Source: Clavelina lepadiformis (lineage: Eukaryota; Chordata; Ascidiacea; Aplousobranchia; Clavelinidae). From it: 64,000 nucleotides of DNA. Within the stretch, counting starts at the first letter, position 1. The number at the start of each line of letters is the position of its first letter. Location of the stretch: contig NC_135242.1 of the NCBI RefSeq assembly GCF_947623445.1, positions 5,952,001 to 6,016,000 on the forward strand, given 5' to 3'. The notes beneath the pieces were generated by a model. The model was not told the origin of the DNA, did not search any database, and worked only from the letters and a program-made list of their open reading frames with translations. A program made the translations under genes and the position numbers. Of the stretch, positions 20,823-34,711 are shown one piece after another.

Positions 20823-23494
20823 TTCAATAGTTCTTTGACAAGGATTCTTTTTCGAAATCAGAGATCTCAGCTTGAAGTTTGCGACAATTTTAAAACGTAT
20901 GTGCTATTCAGATCTATTGTTTGGTGCCATATAATGACCCGCAGGTTAGTTAAACATAGTTAATAGTAACTTATAGTTTGTTAGCCAAAAGAGCAGTTTA
21001 CGGTACTTTGTTAATAGTTTTTATTTTGAGCAGTTATTGAATTAATAGTTTGGCAGAAGTTCCCAATTGATCAACAAGAAAGACCAAACAGGTAGACACA
21101 TTACTAATCAAAAACATTTGACAACCAAGCATTAGTAGTCGACAACTCGACATCACTATATTGCCAACATCCGTAGCAACTTATAGCTTACATGGCACGT
21201 TTTGAGTATTCAAATCCCTGACATGCTACAAAAAACCTTTCTGCTGGACATACACCTGCATGCTTTCAAAAATAGGATTAAATACATGACAATTACACAG
21301 CTTTACACCTAACGTTCATTTTGTTATCATCAACCCGTTGGCCTCAGTGCAGGGGGGCAGTTGATTTTTAGCATGGTTTATAAGAACAGTTTTTGACATT
21401 CGACGCGCTTCCTTTAATCCTATACCTTATCAAGTTTCTTTATTGCCAAAGCATACGTTGGAGTAACCAAAAACTTGTTAACCACAGAAATCTAAACAAC
21501 CAACTTCATACTTGCAAACCACGCACACCCACAGGCCCTACACAGTCTGTACAATATTGTTATTGGACGGTTTCGATTAATCTGGTGTAGGTATACGTAA
21601 TACCCCAATAAGTTGCATGGATCCAGTTACCCTATACTCATATAGGAAGCAATTAAACTTCAATTACGGTACTTTACTTAGTGTCATCCCTAGTGGTAGC
21701 TTGATAATAGTAAATCTAAGACTGAGTTATTCAGCAGTGTGGTAATAGAACAGGACAATGTGGAAAAGCCAATGTCCACGGTTTGATATTATTTTACATC
21801 TTAGAAAATAAAATCGCAGACGTTACGGGTAAATTGCTCCATATTATCGGCTAACAACGCTGAGGTCGAGCTTAAATACATACAGGAGTAGCCTGTAAAT
21901 ATTTGCTCGGTTTATCATCACTTTAATGATATGTTCCTACACTCTCGTTTGGCGATAAATGAAATGTTGATGATTAACATTAAACTAAAGAAGATGGTCA
22001 ATTAACTCTTCGTACAAGAAAAAGTTGTCTTTCTGCTTTCGTTGTATTCATTTGTTTCACATGTTTTCTACATAACAGTTTTACGTGTACAGCGGTTCCT
22101 TCTGGACGTGTATTCAGTAACTTACCTTAACTTTCAACTTCTACCTGAAACTTCAGGTCATTTTCTTTTGGCAGTGTCTAGTTCATTGGCGAAAATTGTA
22201 CATTAAATTGTTTTATTGCTAATGTGAATCTAACCTGATAATTTATCCTATCTCAGTCCAGCCTCAATCTAATCGATTAGTCTATCACCCACATGAACTC
22301 AAACTTGTCTACCTTGCATTTTAAACAATTAATAATCTCGATCTAATGTATGATTTTGTGCTTGCAAGCAAAAGCTTCTTTTTGCAAATAGGGAAACTTT
22401 ACTATAAAAATAAAAATTTACTACAAAAAATCAGTCTCAAAATAAGAACATCATTTTATTTTTGCCATCAGCGCAGTGGGGATGAAAATGTTAATGTCAG
22501 TTGTTATAAGCATGGGTCAACGCACGGGAATAAGTGACAAAGCCGAAATGGCCTTCAACTTGCACGAGAATAACAATGGTAGACCTAATAACTTGCTGAT
22601 AACAATTAGCACCGGCCACTAAATTCGAAGATTGAAAAACACAAGGCTTTATAGCCTTGACTGTAAACTTAAAGTTGCGTTTCCACAAGTGCCAGCATTT
22701 TAGAGATGCTGTTCGACTTCAACTGCAAAACTTACGGGGAGGCGTTCTCTTATCTACAGTACTCAGAATGAGGATTGATTTTTATTTGTGGGAATAGACA
22801 CCGATAACAATACTCTTTGTTGCAATGACAAATGGTGCGCCACACAACCTCTCCTTTGCGAAGTGGAGGAGTCACCAACGACCATAATTTTTGCCGAGCA
22901 GATGTGCGGCTCAAATAACGTGACATGTATACCTCTAACTTAGTTTTCAAATATATTGTCCTCTACTTCCAACGACAAAAGGGAAACGAAGATAAAAGAG
23001 TGTGACAAAAATGTGTTACCATTTCTAAGTTATAAACATTTACACTTGAAGTTTACGTTATTGAAGTGGTTCTTACATTTGTGTGTTATGAGACGCAATG
23101 CGCTGATTTGCTGTAAACACAACTGCCCATCATACACAGGTTTGCTATTTTTGTTTATCACTTTGCTTTGCTTTCGAGAAGATGATGTTGCGTACAAAGC
23201 GATCAGTTTTTCGACATAAAAACCTTTTCATAAGGGCTATTGTCAGCTTAAAACTGGAACTACCGCAACATGTGCTGACACGCATTTTGAAATTATACCA
23301 ATACGAGCAAAAAAGATTGTACGTAATACATAACTAAAAACAGCATGATTTAAGGCACAATTCATAATGAGATATTTGCTTACAAAAAATTCACCTGTAA
23401 CATGCAGTAAGAAAATTTTCTATTTTGGTTTGTATTTTTATTTATTTTTAAATTTCCGCAAGGAGCATAAAAATTACAATAAAGAGATTGTACA
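20823..23494. other. Intergenic DNA between SULT and the receptor gene
   Basis: No convincing gene or element. The receptor gene on the minus strand has AATAAA-type signals within 23437-23446. Confidence 0.4.
23437..23446 (-). terminator. Overlapping poly(A) signals of the receptor gene
   Basis: Two overlapping TTTATT (AATAAA on the minus strand) about 50 bases beyond the receptor stop codon. Confidence 0.6.
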
Positions 23495-26400
23495 TTAAGA
23501 AATCGTGCCGTAGTTTGATTTACGCACCGATGGATTTTCAATAGAAGCGTCACTTTGAGATGGATTTCTTGACAATGGAAGATCGGACTGTTTGTTGTTT
23601 TCCGCGTCCGTAGGAGGAACCGTTTTTCCCTGTGTTTCAGTGTTAGGATCAGTCATATTAGCGTCTCCAACGTCCAAAGTAAATGTGTCAGCGTTTTCAT
23701 CATTGTTATTATAAGCCAAGGTTTTCTCCATTGCAGCCATAAGTGGCATGTTGTTGTATCTGCGAAAAATGATGATTATTATCCACTGAAGCTCTTAGTA
23801 TGCTGCAATGACTAGTCCTGGAAAAATAGCAGATGCAGTTTTTGTCTTAAACCGCTAGGGATTTTGACCAAAAAATGTTGCCGTATCGTACCTGTAACGC
23901 TTAAAGGCTATTCCAATGAAAATGATTATAATGAGCGCCCCAACCACAGGTATCACTATATCGTATGGAAGAGCGCTCGCTTTTGCCGGTCTGGGTTGGA
24001 TATTTCCTGTGGGTTTCTCTGCAAAATCATAAACAGCTGCTACAACTTTGACGAACATTTGCTCACGTCAGTTTTACAGTAATTTACCTATAATAATGTT
24101 CTACACGTTTGAATAACTTACTAAGCTTTTTCATATAGGCTATTCAGGATACGATACTGTACCAGAAGGTTCTTCTTTTTCACTTTCATCTTTTTTTTCA
24201 TGTTCTTGTTGATCGTCAATTGTCCTTGCCGTTGTATTGTTTTCGGGACTTTTTGTAGTTGGTTTAGCTGTTGTTTGCTCTATATGATGGTCATGGTACA
24301 TGATATGCAATAAAAACTTTATAATTTCCTTATATAACCTTATAAAACCTTTATATAACCTTTATAATTTCTTATAATATGCAATAACGTTTATAATCTG
24401 TTTGTATAAATGGATTTATAAGTTATAACTTTAAAGTCAAAATTTCAATAAAAAGATTTTTCAGTTTAAACCTCAAATTGTGGTTCATGTTTGAAATGCT
24501 TGCCTGTTTCAATTGGCAGATAACACATCGGGTCTCCGACCCATTCTCCATCCTGACCACATTCTATCTGTTGAGGACCGTCGGATGTTCCATTTAAGCA
24601 TTGCAGGAGAATACGAGAACCATACAGGTACTCGCATGTTGAGTTGACTATGGACACTGGCAACCCGATAATGTAGTCTTCAGGTGATGGACACCGAACA
24701 ACTAAAAGTCAAAGCATAATTATAACAAAAGCGTTAACAGACAGATTTTTGTAAACATGTTTGTGTAGAATGGCTCACACATGCTTACGAAGGTCACACC
24801 AAAGCACAGTTATCAAACCGACGTTGCCCCTAACTGACGTTTTCTTCTCTTACCTTTCACTGTGATGGAGAAGCGACATATGTCATGGTTTCCAGCTCCA
24901 TCAATCGCAGTGTAGCGCTGTTCATAAATGCCTTCTGAAAGGTTGACAGGGGGAGGATTTGCTGGTCGTTCCAAGGTTATATTTCCAGAATTGTCCGTCG
25001 CCACGGGCAACTACGTTTTCCAAACAATATGTCCCATTTGTACACATCTCAAATGTATCAGCAAACAATTAAAACAAAGACGAAATTAACTCAATTTTAA
25101 GAAAATTCGAATGTTAACAAATGAATTTTGTTCAGTCCTTTCTTTCTGGATCGTACTATACTGTACAGTGCACACACTACCAACAACAATATTACCGGGT
25201 ATTCAACGAGAACTTTATCGTAGCACGAAGGAGCTGTTAACACCATAGACTTAGGGCAGGTGTCACCAAATGAAGGCGGTTCCCCGTCCATCCCGTCGGT
25301 TGGCTTGTCACAAGTTCCGTTATAGTCATTACCGCACAAACAGATTCGTGAACTCAAATAATCAGCAAACTGGTCGGTTTCTAACACCTGATTCTTTGTT
25401 GGGTGTGGTTTTGGTATTGGGATACAAAGGCCGCTGCAATTTCCGTTTTGATTTTGACAGGGATTGGTTGCTGAAAAATATTTGCGAAGAACACAAAGTG
25501 CAGTTTTTCACGGTGGTTTTCGAAAACAGTTAAAGAAACAATACATAGTTAGTAATTTAGGTTTGTGCATATAGGGGATTGTGTGTTCCATTTTCGATAT
25601 GTATGTTCATGTTGATATGTATTTCAAGTATGGTTGCAATCAATATAGCAAAAGCAGAAACGAACGAATATTTTTGTAATTACTACTTTACATTAACTGT
25701 ATCCGCTACTACATTCCTTGTACTAAATGCAATCGTATTTGTTAAAACAAGTCAAGTTCATCTGGTAAATTTCAAACTAGATTCTATTCTATATTTTCTT
25801 TAGTTATTGCTACTTAAAAACATAATCGATTTCCTAACTATTTCTCTCTCAAAATCTCCTTTGCAATTTTTGATTAAAGATCTAAGCTACCGTTACTATC
25901 AGCAGCGGTTTCTCCGAAAAATCCATGTATGTCGCTGGCTTTATCAAATATTTTTGGCCCAAAAATCTCCACTTCGGCGAGAGAGTCTTTTTTCAGCATA
26001 CGTTGAAGAGTGGGCCTATTCCAGTCGGTCCAATAAATGTAATCTGTCAATGTGTTAGTTCTATGGTAAGTAAAAAATTGAATCATGAAGATTGGAAACT
26101 TTTAATTCAATGTCAATGATTATATAGGATGTATTTTAAATTAATTTCATAAAGGAAAATTAATTTTTTAAACTTACACATTATGATATCCAGCAATAGG
26201 CTAAAGGTATGCCTATATAGCATATAGTCACAATGGCACCGATATAAGCATTACACAGATGTAAGTGTTAATTAAAATGCGTTATACGTTCACAACAAGC
26301 ACGCCACAGCTTACCTTTTGTTAGCGTGATGCCAAAAGCGTGTGATTTTGAACTGAGCATTTTCTTTTCAATTTTCCTGTCAGAGCCATCTAAGGTCGAC

Positions 26401-29400
26401 GATTCTATTGTATCTCTTTTAGCATCGCACCAATATAGCCTGTTATCTGTCATACACAGCACGATGCTATCTTTTAAAAACACTGAAACATCTATTTCAG
26501 TATGTATTTTAATTAACACTGCAGTGTTGTAAATCGCGTCGGGTTCGGGCTTGAATTCGAAAAGGAATTCCGGCCAATATCGAGCCCGAAATTATATTTA
26601 CACTCTGTCGGATTTGCGTCGTAATATCTCTTTCTTCACACGAATATGCTTGCGCGCAGAGTGCTAAAATCCTCCTACAGAGCATGTAGCTCAACTTATA
26701 AAAGAATAACAGTTAAAGAATGGGACCAAACATTTACCTTGATCCATTCAGAAAATTCAATTCGGGCTTAATTTGGACTTTAAAGAAAGTTTTGGGTTCG
26801 GGTTATCAATATAAGGCCCGTTTACATCTCTACGAGTCTGTGACTTACCATTATGACTACAAAGTAATAGCTTTTTCACTGAAGCTTGACGGCAGTAAAT
26901 ATTTTTGATACTAGAGTACTAGATGGATGGATGGATACCACGATTGTATTTATTACTACTATTGCCAACTAATGATCATAATCGAATAATTGCTTATCGA
27001 CCTACTTGCAAAATCAACGGAAAGTCCATTGACCCAATAAACATCCTTGTTGATGATCACTTCCCTTCTGCTCCCGTCCATCCCCGACTTTTCTATCGTT
27101 TTCTTCCCCCAGTCCGACCACCACAAGAAGCCGGAGACCGGATCCAAAATAATTCCCCGCGGCAGGGTTATGTTGTTTGAGATCAGAGTCTTTCGGTGGG
27201 TCCCGTCAGTCCGAATAACGTTAATAGTGCTGGTACCTGAGAAATTGTTGAAATAAGAACGAACCTTATTAGAAAGCTTTGAACATTTAAGAGCTATATA
27301 TAAAGCTTAATTTAATTTCCGAAAGCTGTCTTATTTTCTTTAGTTTTATCTATAAAATAAGTGACCGTTTTAGTTATACCTTCATCAGTCCAATACAGAT
27401 TTCTAGAATATTTATCTAAAGCTATTCCTGTTGGTTGGCGAACATTGTCCTTTGCAAGAACAACGTGGTTACTCCCATCGATGTTTACCCTGTTAACGGT
27501 ATGAGATCCAATGTCAGTCCAATAAACCTGAACAGAAATGTTAACAGCGGATTGTATCAAGAAATGATGTCGAGCCGACGTATTGGTGGATGCTTACACC
27601 AGCAGCGCTTGAAAGCGCTTTAATAATTAATTAATTAATCACAGCTCGTGCAAAGTTTGACCTGATCAAATATGTAGGGTTTAAGGCTTTTCTTTTCGCT
27701 TTTTGACTATTTCACGTAGAAACATTTCCTGTAACTATTGCGTAGGTTAGCGACCCCGCTAACAATTAATGCTGAGCGTCACATTTGTATTGCTACTTGC
27801 ACTTACCCGCGTGGTTTCTGGATCATATTCGACCTGCACTGGAATGGAGAGATTTGGAATGGAAAGTTTTGAAAAAGACTTCCCGTTAGCCGAAACTTGA
27901 TAAATCCATTGCATATCCGAATCGACAACAAGAAAGAAGTTTTTCTCTAAAATTTCTGAAACGAAATTCTTAAGCTGTTTCAGTCGGTTTCGAATGAATA
28001 TTATTCAACGTAAATAAACTATGCGGTGGTCAATTAGATACGTTTTATTCTGAATCAACTTCAATAAAGCAGAAGGAATGCTTCATGACAGAATAAAATG
28101 TTGCGTATAAGTGCCAGCTTACTTGTTCCGCATGAGGTTCCGTCTGGTCCCAAAATCATTCCCATGCTGCAACCACATTTCCTCCTGTTGCCCGGTGGCT
28201 GAGGGAAACAAAATTGTTCGCAGCCGCCATTATCGATGTCACACGGTCCTATATAAGCACAGTTTCAATCATTTTACAAGTCGACATTGTGTTTTACTTC
28301 TTCGTAAGTATAGGAGGGAGGTTATAAAGCTTATCTCGTCTCATAATGTACGTATAGATGTAGCAGCTCGTGCAATATGTATGCGCAATGAGCTTGCGTA
28401 ATCAAAATTCTGTTGCAGCAGATTGTCGGCGTACCTGACACTTTTGTTTGCATGTTACCGCCTGCGATAGTAATCGCCTTGGGAGATGTCGTGTTCATTC
28501 GATGAAGTACCAGCCCCGAGGTCTTGTTCAGCATCAAGATTTGGTTTTGTTTGCTCGCTGTGACGTAGATCGAATCCTAGGTTGAAAGGAAAAACAAAGC
28601 TAAAATCTCGCCTGAAACATGCACTTTTTGTATTGTATTGTTTATTTTTCGCCATTAACTGTGCGGAGCTAAAGTTAGGATGCTAATCGTTGTAGTTATA
28701 ATACAATAAAACACATACTCAAGAACAATTAACGAGCAATAAAAAGTGGCAAAACCCAAGGACTTAAAACATGCAAGATAGCAATAATAGAGTTGTGCTA
28801 TAAGATGGTAGATTAGCATGGCCACCAAATCCACAAAATAATTCACATACACAAACAACGAAACAACTACACTGTTGGAAGATGCACTTCTTGGATTACT
28901 GATGCATTTACTTCTTCTAGCTATATATTCCGCTTAGAACCGCCATAACTTTCTCAAAAATAATCAATCACTGTGGCATCGCCTATAGATTTTAAGATGG
29001 GCTTTAGGCTTAATTTCCATTAATATGCCTACTCAACAATATGAAATGTCAAAGAGTTGATTCAAACACTTGATTTTGAAAAAAGTTTAATCTCTGATAA
29101 ATAAAACCTTTTCATTACCTTATAAATGTGAAGATCATTGAGAGATAAGCGGTTACTTCTGAACATTGTTTTGCTTTCAGTCTTGCCATTGATAGATGTG
29201 TGATGGATGGTCATGTCACTTATATCGATCCAATAAACCCTGAATGCATTGACCGTTGCATAATTGTTTTTATTCCACAGAACTTTACCATTCAGCCTAT
29301 AACCTATCATACACTAATATACATCTTGTTTATCCAGCGCAAAATTACTAATTGTGCACTCGCGTTGCTGATTAAATAATTTTCAATTTCCTACCGTAAG

Positions 29401-32034
29401 CGGACAACAGGAATACAAAGCTTATCAAAACACGAAACATATGGAAAGTTTGCAATTTGTCGTGCAAAGGGCAAATCACATTAAAATAAGTGGAGCGTAT
29501 ATAAAGGTACCAACTTTTGTGCTATAAGGTCACGTGCTCTTTTTAACCTTCGATTCAAATTTTATAATTACACTGAGGAAATGTAATGTGACTTTCTTTT
29601 TTTAAAGCTTGCCAGTCCACGGTCTCTATTGTACTGTACATGATACCTGTCCGTTTCGTAGTCAATAGCGATCGATGAGGGAGTTCCAAAAGTCTCGGCA
29701 AGTGTGACTGGGCTATCACCAGACATTGTAGCTCGCATAATCTTCGGGCCACCGCTGCCCGGTGATAATTGACTCCAAAAGATGTAACTTTTAAGACGAA
29801 TCACAAAATTTTGTTCAGAGTTATTTGAAACGGCAGACGTGCAAAGCCTAAGAATTTATTTTACATTTCAAACCACTCTTTTTTGTTTGCACTTTTCTTT
29901 TGAAATCTATTACGTATAATTTTGTTTGTACGCAAGCAATAACCTTCACAACAATATGTAGTGGCTAAAAGCAAACACACACCCTTTTTCTGGATATACT
30001 GCGATTCCTTTTGGATATGCGACATTTTTCTGAATAGCTTGTGAGTGCTTAAAGTCAGCTGTTGTTACAAAAATCCAGCTTCGGCCTTCGTCCGTCCAGT
30101 ATACATTTCCCGTTGACCAATCAACAGCAACCGCTTCCGCTACGGAAGTCAATACACAACAGTATTATGAGGTAAGTATTATGGTAATTTGGGGCATGTC
30201 TTAAACGTATTTAAGGGTGAAACAAATATAGTAAAAAAATTTTAACGCCAGCTTTCTTTGGATAATAAAATAGTTATTTCAAACTGAATAGATGTATCAC
30301 GCGTCACACACATTCCTCACATTTCATTGATTCATATTAGAGCTATTTACAGAGTTTTAATAAAGTGGACAATAACGATCTGAATGGAGTTCATCTAAAC
30401 CTCATTTAGTATTATTAGCCTATAATCGCTTAAAAATTTCTCTTCACAATACAAAAAAAAATTTACAAAACGAGAAACCCTGCAGCGGGTTTCCCACAGA
30501 TAAGAAAAGTAGTCATACAATAAAAGAACTGTTACAGGATATTTTTCATTTCCTGTGGGAACGTTTTAATAAACTTTACCACAAGGCATCAAACTTTTTC
30601 ATGTATATACTCACCTTTGCTAGTAATTCCCCTGTGACTTCTAACGATGGTTCTTGTCTTTGTATTCACGACAATCAAATTGCCACGACCGACGTCCATT
30701 ACACTGATCTGTTTTTTCCGGTCGTTACTACAAAGTATGTTTATTAATTATACTTCATACTGTTCCTGCTCTTTATACTGCAAAAATTAATTTTTTCAAT
30801 TCAATTAATTAATTTTTAAATTTAAACAGCCTAAATTAGTAATACTTCCTCAAGTTTAACTTGTTTACAAAAAGTTTGTGAAATGTGGAGAGGAATTAAA
30901 TTACCCCTTAAGTGACACAGATTTAGTGTCATTATATCTATTGTTATTTTAAAAGAATCACATGTAAGAATTGTAAGAATCAAATGTAAGAATATAGCAA
31001 TGTAATCGTTATATATTAAATTATATAATTAATTTCAATTCCCGGCTCTATCTAAACATTATTGTAAATCTTGTATTGAAGAGCTTAATTCAACAGACTT
31101 TAGTGCCGAAACTGCTGCAACCAGACAATGCGTTTCATGCAGTTTTGGTCCATTACATGTCCTCCCCAACTTTTGAACAATTATGGTTATAGTTTATCGT
31201 AATTGTATTCTGTAACTGCCAATGCATACCACACCAGGTTTGTCCCCTGCCCCTCAAGTTTTCTATCCAACTAGGCCGTTGTGGTTCGCTATTGTTATTT
31301 CATACTGAGAAAACAGCGAGCTTTAATAGTAGGTCTATTAACCAATAGGTGATCACGGGATTTTTCGTTTTTCCCGACGTCATCATGAAGTAATTACAAA
31401 CAACAGACTACAAGAGCTCATCGAAAATGTAATTTAATCAAGATGTTTATTTACATTGCATCGCATTGTGATGGTTTTGACAGTTGTGGAACAGACTGAA
31501 GGTTATTCAGCGCCTACCAGTTTGCAACAAATCAGGTGTGCTTATGTCCACCATTGCCTTTGGTAGTCGCATTTTGCAGCTAATGTTTTACTAAAAGGCA
31601 TCGTTTTAAATGTCATAGCTTGTCCAATCAACGGTTTTTTGTAGCTTCGACATGTTTCTAATTCCAATAAACCCTTACCTGTCAAACGCATTAATGAAAT
31701 GAGGAAATCTGAAGGACACGATACGAGTGCTCATCAAGTAACCCCTGTCATAGCGCTGTCTGTTAGGTAAAGCCGAGGCCGAATAAATTCCAGAACTACG
31801 AACGTTGAATCGTTGGCTGCTCCACATCATAAATGGGTTCGATTTACCTGGTAAATGTAAAGTAAAACTGGTCGGTAGTATGCAGCAACAGCATAACCTA
31901 CAACAGGGATAAAACGCTTTTTAAGCAGCACTTTATTTTGTAAAAATATAATATTTCTTACCTTGCGCAACCTGCAAGTTTAAAATCAAAAGACTAAACC
32001 GCAGTAGATAAAGTGCACAACATCTTGCTCCCAT
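23495..32034 (-). CDS. Type I membrane receptor: two YWTD propellers, EGF, HYR, sushi/CCP, TM
   Basis: Nineteen exons (first 31962-32034, then 31679-31847, 30615-30727, 29983-30139, 29647-29787, 29119-29239, 28435-28576, 28123-28248, 27807-27946, 27380-27527, 27006-27236, 26315-26446, 25891-26043, 25196-25470, 24854-25010, 24472-24701, 24163-24280, 23892-24018, 23495-23759) join in phase to 1005 residues. Order: signal peptide 1-24 (MGARCCALYLLRFSLLILNL); propeller 1 about 60-305 (NVYWTDEG, YIFWS, RVYWID, SIYVT); EGF 306-347; propeller 2 about 348-610 (RVYWTD, NLYWTDEG, FLWWSDWG, RLYWCD, YIYWTDW); EGF 615-665; HYR about 672-760 (VATDNSG, YTAIDGAGNHDICRF); CCP 761-822; charged stalk; TM about 893-912 (IVIPVVGALIIIIFIGIAF); 93-residue tail. 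The propeller/EGF pairs are of LRP5/6 or LDL-receptor type, suggesting ligand binding and endocytosis or signalling. LDLa repeats are absent, and HYR plus CCP is not a known LRP layout. Confidence 0.9.
26522..26832. mobile_element. Degenerate hAT-like remnant in a receptor intron
   Basis: Left end CAGTGTTGTAAATCGCGTCG and inverted right end TAGAGATGTAAACGGGCC resemble hAT termini. Both subterminal regions carry CGGGTTCGGG or its complement. The flanking 8-mers match poorly, so this is an old copy and the borders are approximate. Confidence 0.4.
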
Positions 32035-34298
32035 TTTTGTTAGAGTGTTATTGGACTCACGGATTCATAAACAAAGTCACAATCTATACACGGCTAGTTA
32101 CTAATATTGATCAAAAAATTACAGATTTTGAAATACGACAATCAATACATGACTACCTAACGCCTTGTGAGACTGTTAACACGTTTCGTTTGAAATAAGT
32201 AAATCATTTGCAGTTATATCTGTTAGAATTTCATGTATACTGTATTTACTTAAACCTGGCTGTAACCTTAAGCATAAGTGTTAGCTTATGCACATTTTGC
32301 ATCCTATGTATGTAATGCTATGATACATTTAAAAATCTTTTCTTCATTTATCAACTTTGTTTACGAAAGTGAAAAATTTATTTTAATATAATCCTATACT
32401 AAATTGTTCAAAGCACTCGCAAAGCTACTAAAGTACAGTTACTAAATTCTATATACAGTTTTGGACTCATAAACTAGAGTTTAAATTAAGCTCAAGTTTG
32501 AGCGTTAAATATCAGGAAACTTCATTCAGCTGTCACTTGCGACTCAGTAAATGTTTGATTGTTCGTCGTATACTACTTCACGTGATAAAAATAGTTCTTT
32601 ATTGTTTCATTGCCTACTTTGTGAAAAAGAATCTTTGTTGTACTTTTGAACTCTTACTTCCGCTATAACAACAGATTAGTTATTCTTGGAAATTATTAGT
32701 AATAAGAATAAACACTTTCCTTTCCTGCGCAATTTCCCGCCATCATTTGCTGGAAAACTAACCACCAAAAGTCTTTCTGAACATGTTACTTGCCACATAG
32801 ACATTTGTCTTGTTTCTTTACGAAGTTAACGTCAATAACACATGAACTCATACAAACGCTTACGTGTAATGCCAGAATATAAGTTTTGTTAACTTCAACC
32901 CTTCAAACGGCGGAGACCACTTCAACTATGCATTTCGTGTTATATAAACACATTGTTCTGTCGAAATATACAAAAATAACATATGCCTCCTTCAACGAAC
33001 ACTGCATTCTGACGTCATTGCACACCCGCGACAAACGATTACGTTCTCTTAATCGTGCCTTGCGATTAAATATGAGAAAATGCTTTGCGCTTGGATGAAT
33101 GCTGTTGTTCTCGACCCAGTAACTACTCTCTAAATTTAAAACCAAGCAAGCTGTATTGGCTTTTTCGCCAGCTTTCAATCAAACGAATGCTAACGAAGTT
33201 TTTCTTGGAATGCATAATAAATTGCTAGGGCCAATAAGGAGGCTGTTGAAAAATATTTCATATAGGAAATAAAGCCTTATAAAATACATCATTTTTATAT
33301 TCGTTTCTTCGTTGCTTGGCCCACCGTCAAAGTTTAACTACGTGGACATGCAACGATAAAATTTAAAAAATAATCGACGACCCAATAGCAAGCTTAGGAG
33401 CACACTATTGGAAGTGAGAGTGAAAATTATACACGGAATTAACTATAGAGTATAGAGCATTCTGTTTTTGGCTGTAGCATCCGTTCTGAGTAAAATTGCA
33501 TTCCATGTGACAATGTTGGACAAAAGCTATGATGGACCTGTGGGTAAATGGTACCAAGGGACGGATACAGAATTATGTCTTTAAATTTTAATGTCAACTG
33601 AAATGTATACAAAATATTTACAATCAATATTCCTCCTAACAAGAAATAAAAATTTCTTATTTTTTAAATATTTAATCAGCATACTCCATAAAAATTTAAC
33701 TTAACTCACTGTATATTAAAAAAATCTAGACTGTTTCATCGACCAAATATTTTAGGTTACCGCAATAATTTGTTCAGGTAGGCTTAGTTGAATTGTGGCT
33801 TCGCATAAGCGGAATTAGCCGACCTGTCAAAAAGTATTTTAAGTGTTACTTCTTTAATTACAGTGAACTGCATTATTCCGCAACTCAATAGCCTACATTT
33901 TTAATAAACAAGAATGTTTATTGCTATACAGTTCTATTTATAGTATGCTGCTCAGAATTCTACTTTGAAGTGTGAGCTTATGCACGAAACCTTTCTAGCC
34001 TACACTTCCATACTTGCAGCCTAGGCCTTTTAGCCGTATTCAAAATTCGATGCGGTAACTTCATCGCTCGCTAAGGATGAAAGGCACAAGTCAAGTTTGA
34101 TTTGTCAAAAAACAAGTGATGTTTGAGAAGCAAACGAGCCATTTAACAGATGAAAGTCAAACGAAGAGTAGCCTAAATATTAGCATTTTTTACTATTTTG
34201 AGACGGCAAGCGTCTAGTTTTGGACATTTTCCTTTAAATTCTCTTTATTCTCCTCCATTTACATTCTTTTGTTGATTACTTTTCTATACAGTATATAG
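32035..34298. other. Upstream region of the receptor gene
   Basis: AT-rich DNA with no recognised gene; it should contain the minus-strand receptor promoter, but I see no distinctive element. Confidence 0.35.
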
Positions 34299-34711
34299 CA
34301 GGGGTGGGCAAACTTGTTCAATGAAAGAGTCACTTGCGGAAAACTATAAACATCAGCGAGCCGCAAAATCAGTAATGATTGTCAATTTGGTTATTATATT
34401 ATTAGTAGTCATTTTGGGATATTACTTTTCAGCTAGAAAACCCATAAAAAAACATGTCGGCGAGGGGCACTTTGACCACCTTTGCCCTAGACTAGAGTAT
34501 AGAATCTATACCTGAAAACAATGTCGGATTCTATGTCTAGTGGTAGGCTACGTCATAAATGAAATGCTGGCCTAAATAAAGAAAAAATAGACATAAACCT
34601 TCATAAACGGTACTCTTGGTAGCCTTTACAATTTTTTTTTGGAATTTTACGAATCGACTAGAAGAGCCTCAAACAACATGCCGGCGAGCCGCAGTTGCCC
34701 CCCCCCCCCTG
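34299..34711. mobile_element. Non-autonomous hAT element 1
   Basis: 413 bp flanked by a perfect 8-bp duplication GTATATAG (34291-34298 and 34712-34719). Left end CAGGGGTGGGCAAACTTG; the right end, inverted, is CAG followed by a G run and GCAACTGCGGCTCG. Subterminal GAGCCGCA motifs are typical of this hAT group. A poly-C tract (about 12 C) has replaced part of the right terminus. There is no transposase. The intact duplication suggests a fairly young insertion. Confidence 0.9.

Noticed and set aside
24472-24520. A GC donor (ACAG/GCAAGC) at the end of the CCP exon of the receptor
   Set aside because: Using it forces a stop in the next exon; the GT donor at 24471 keeps all phases and totals 1005 codons plus stop.
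26447-26482. Upstream acceptor for the RLYWCD exon of the receptor
   Set aside because: It would add 12 residues inside a conserved propeller strand; the acceptor before 26446 restores the usual NGLSVDFANNRLYW spacing.
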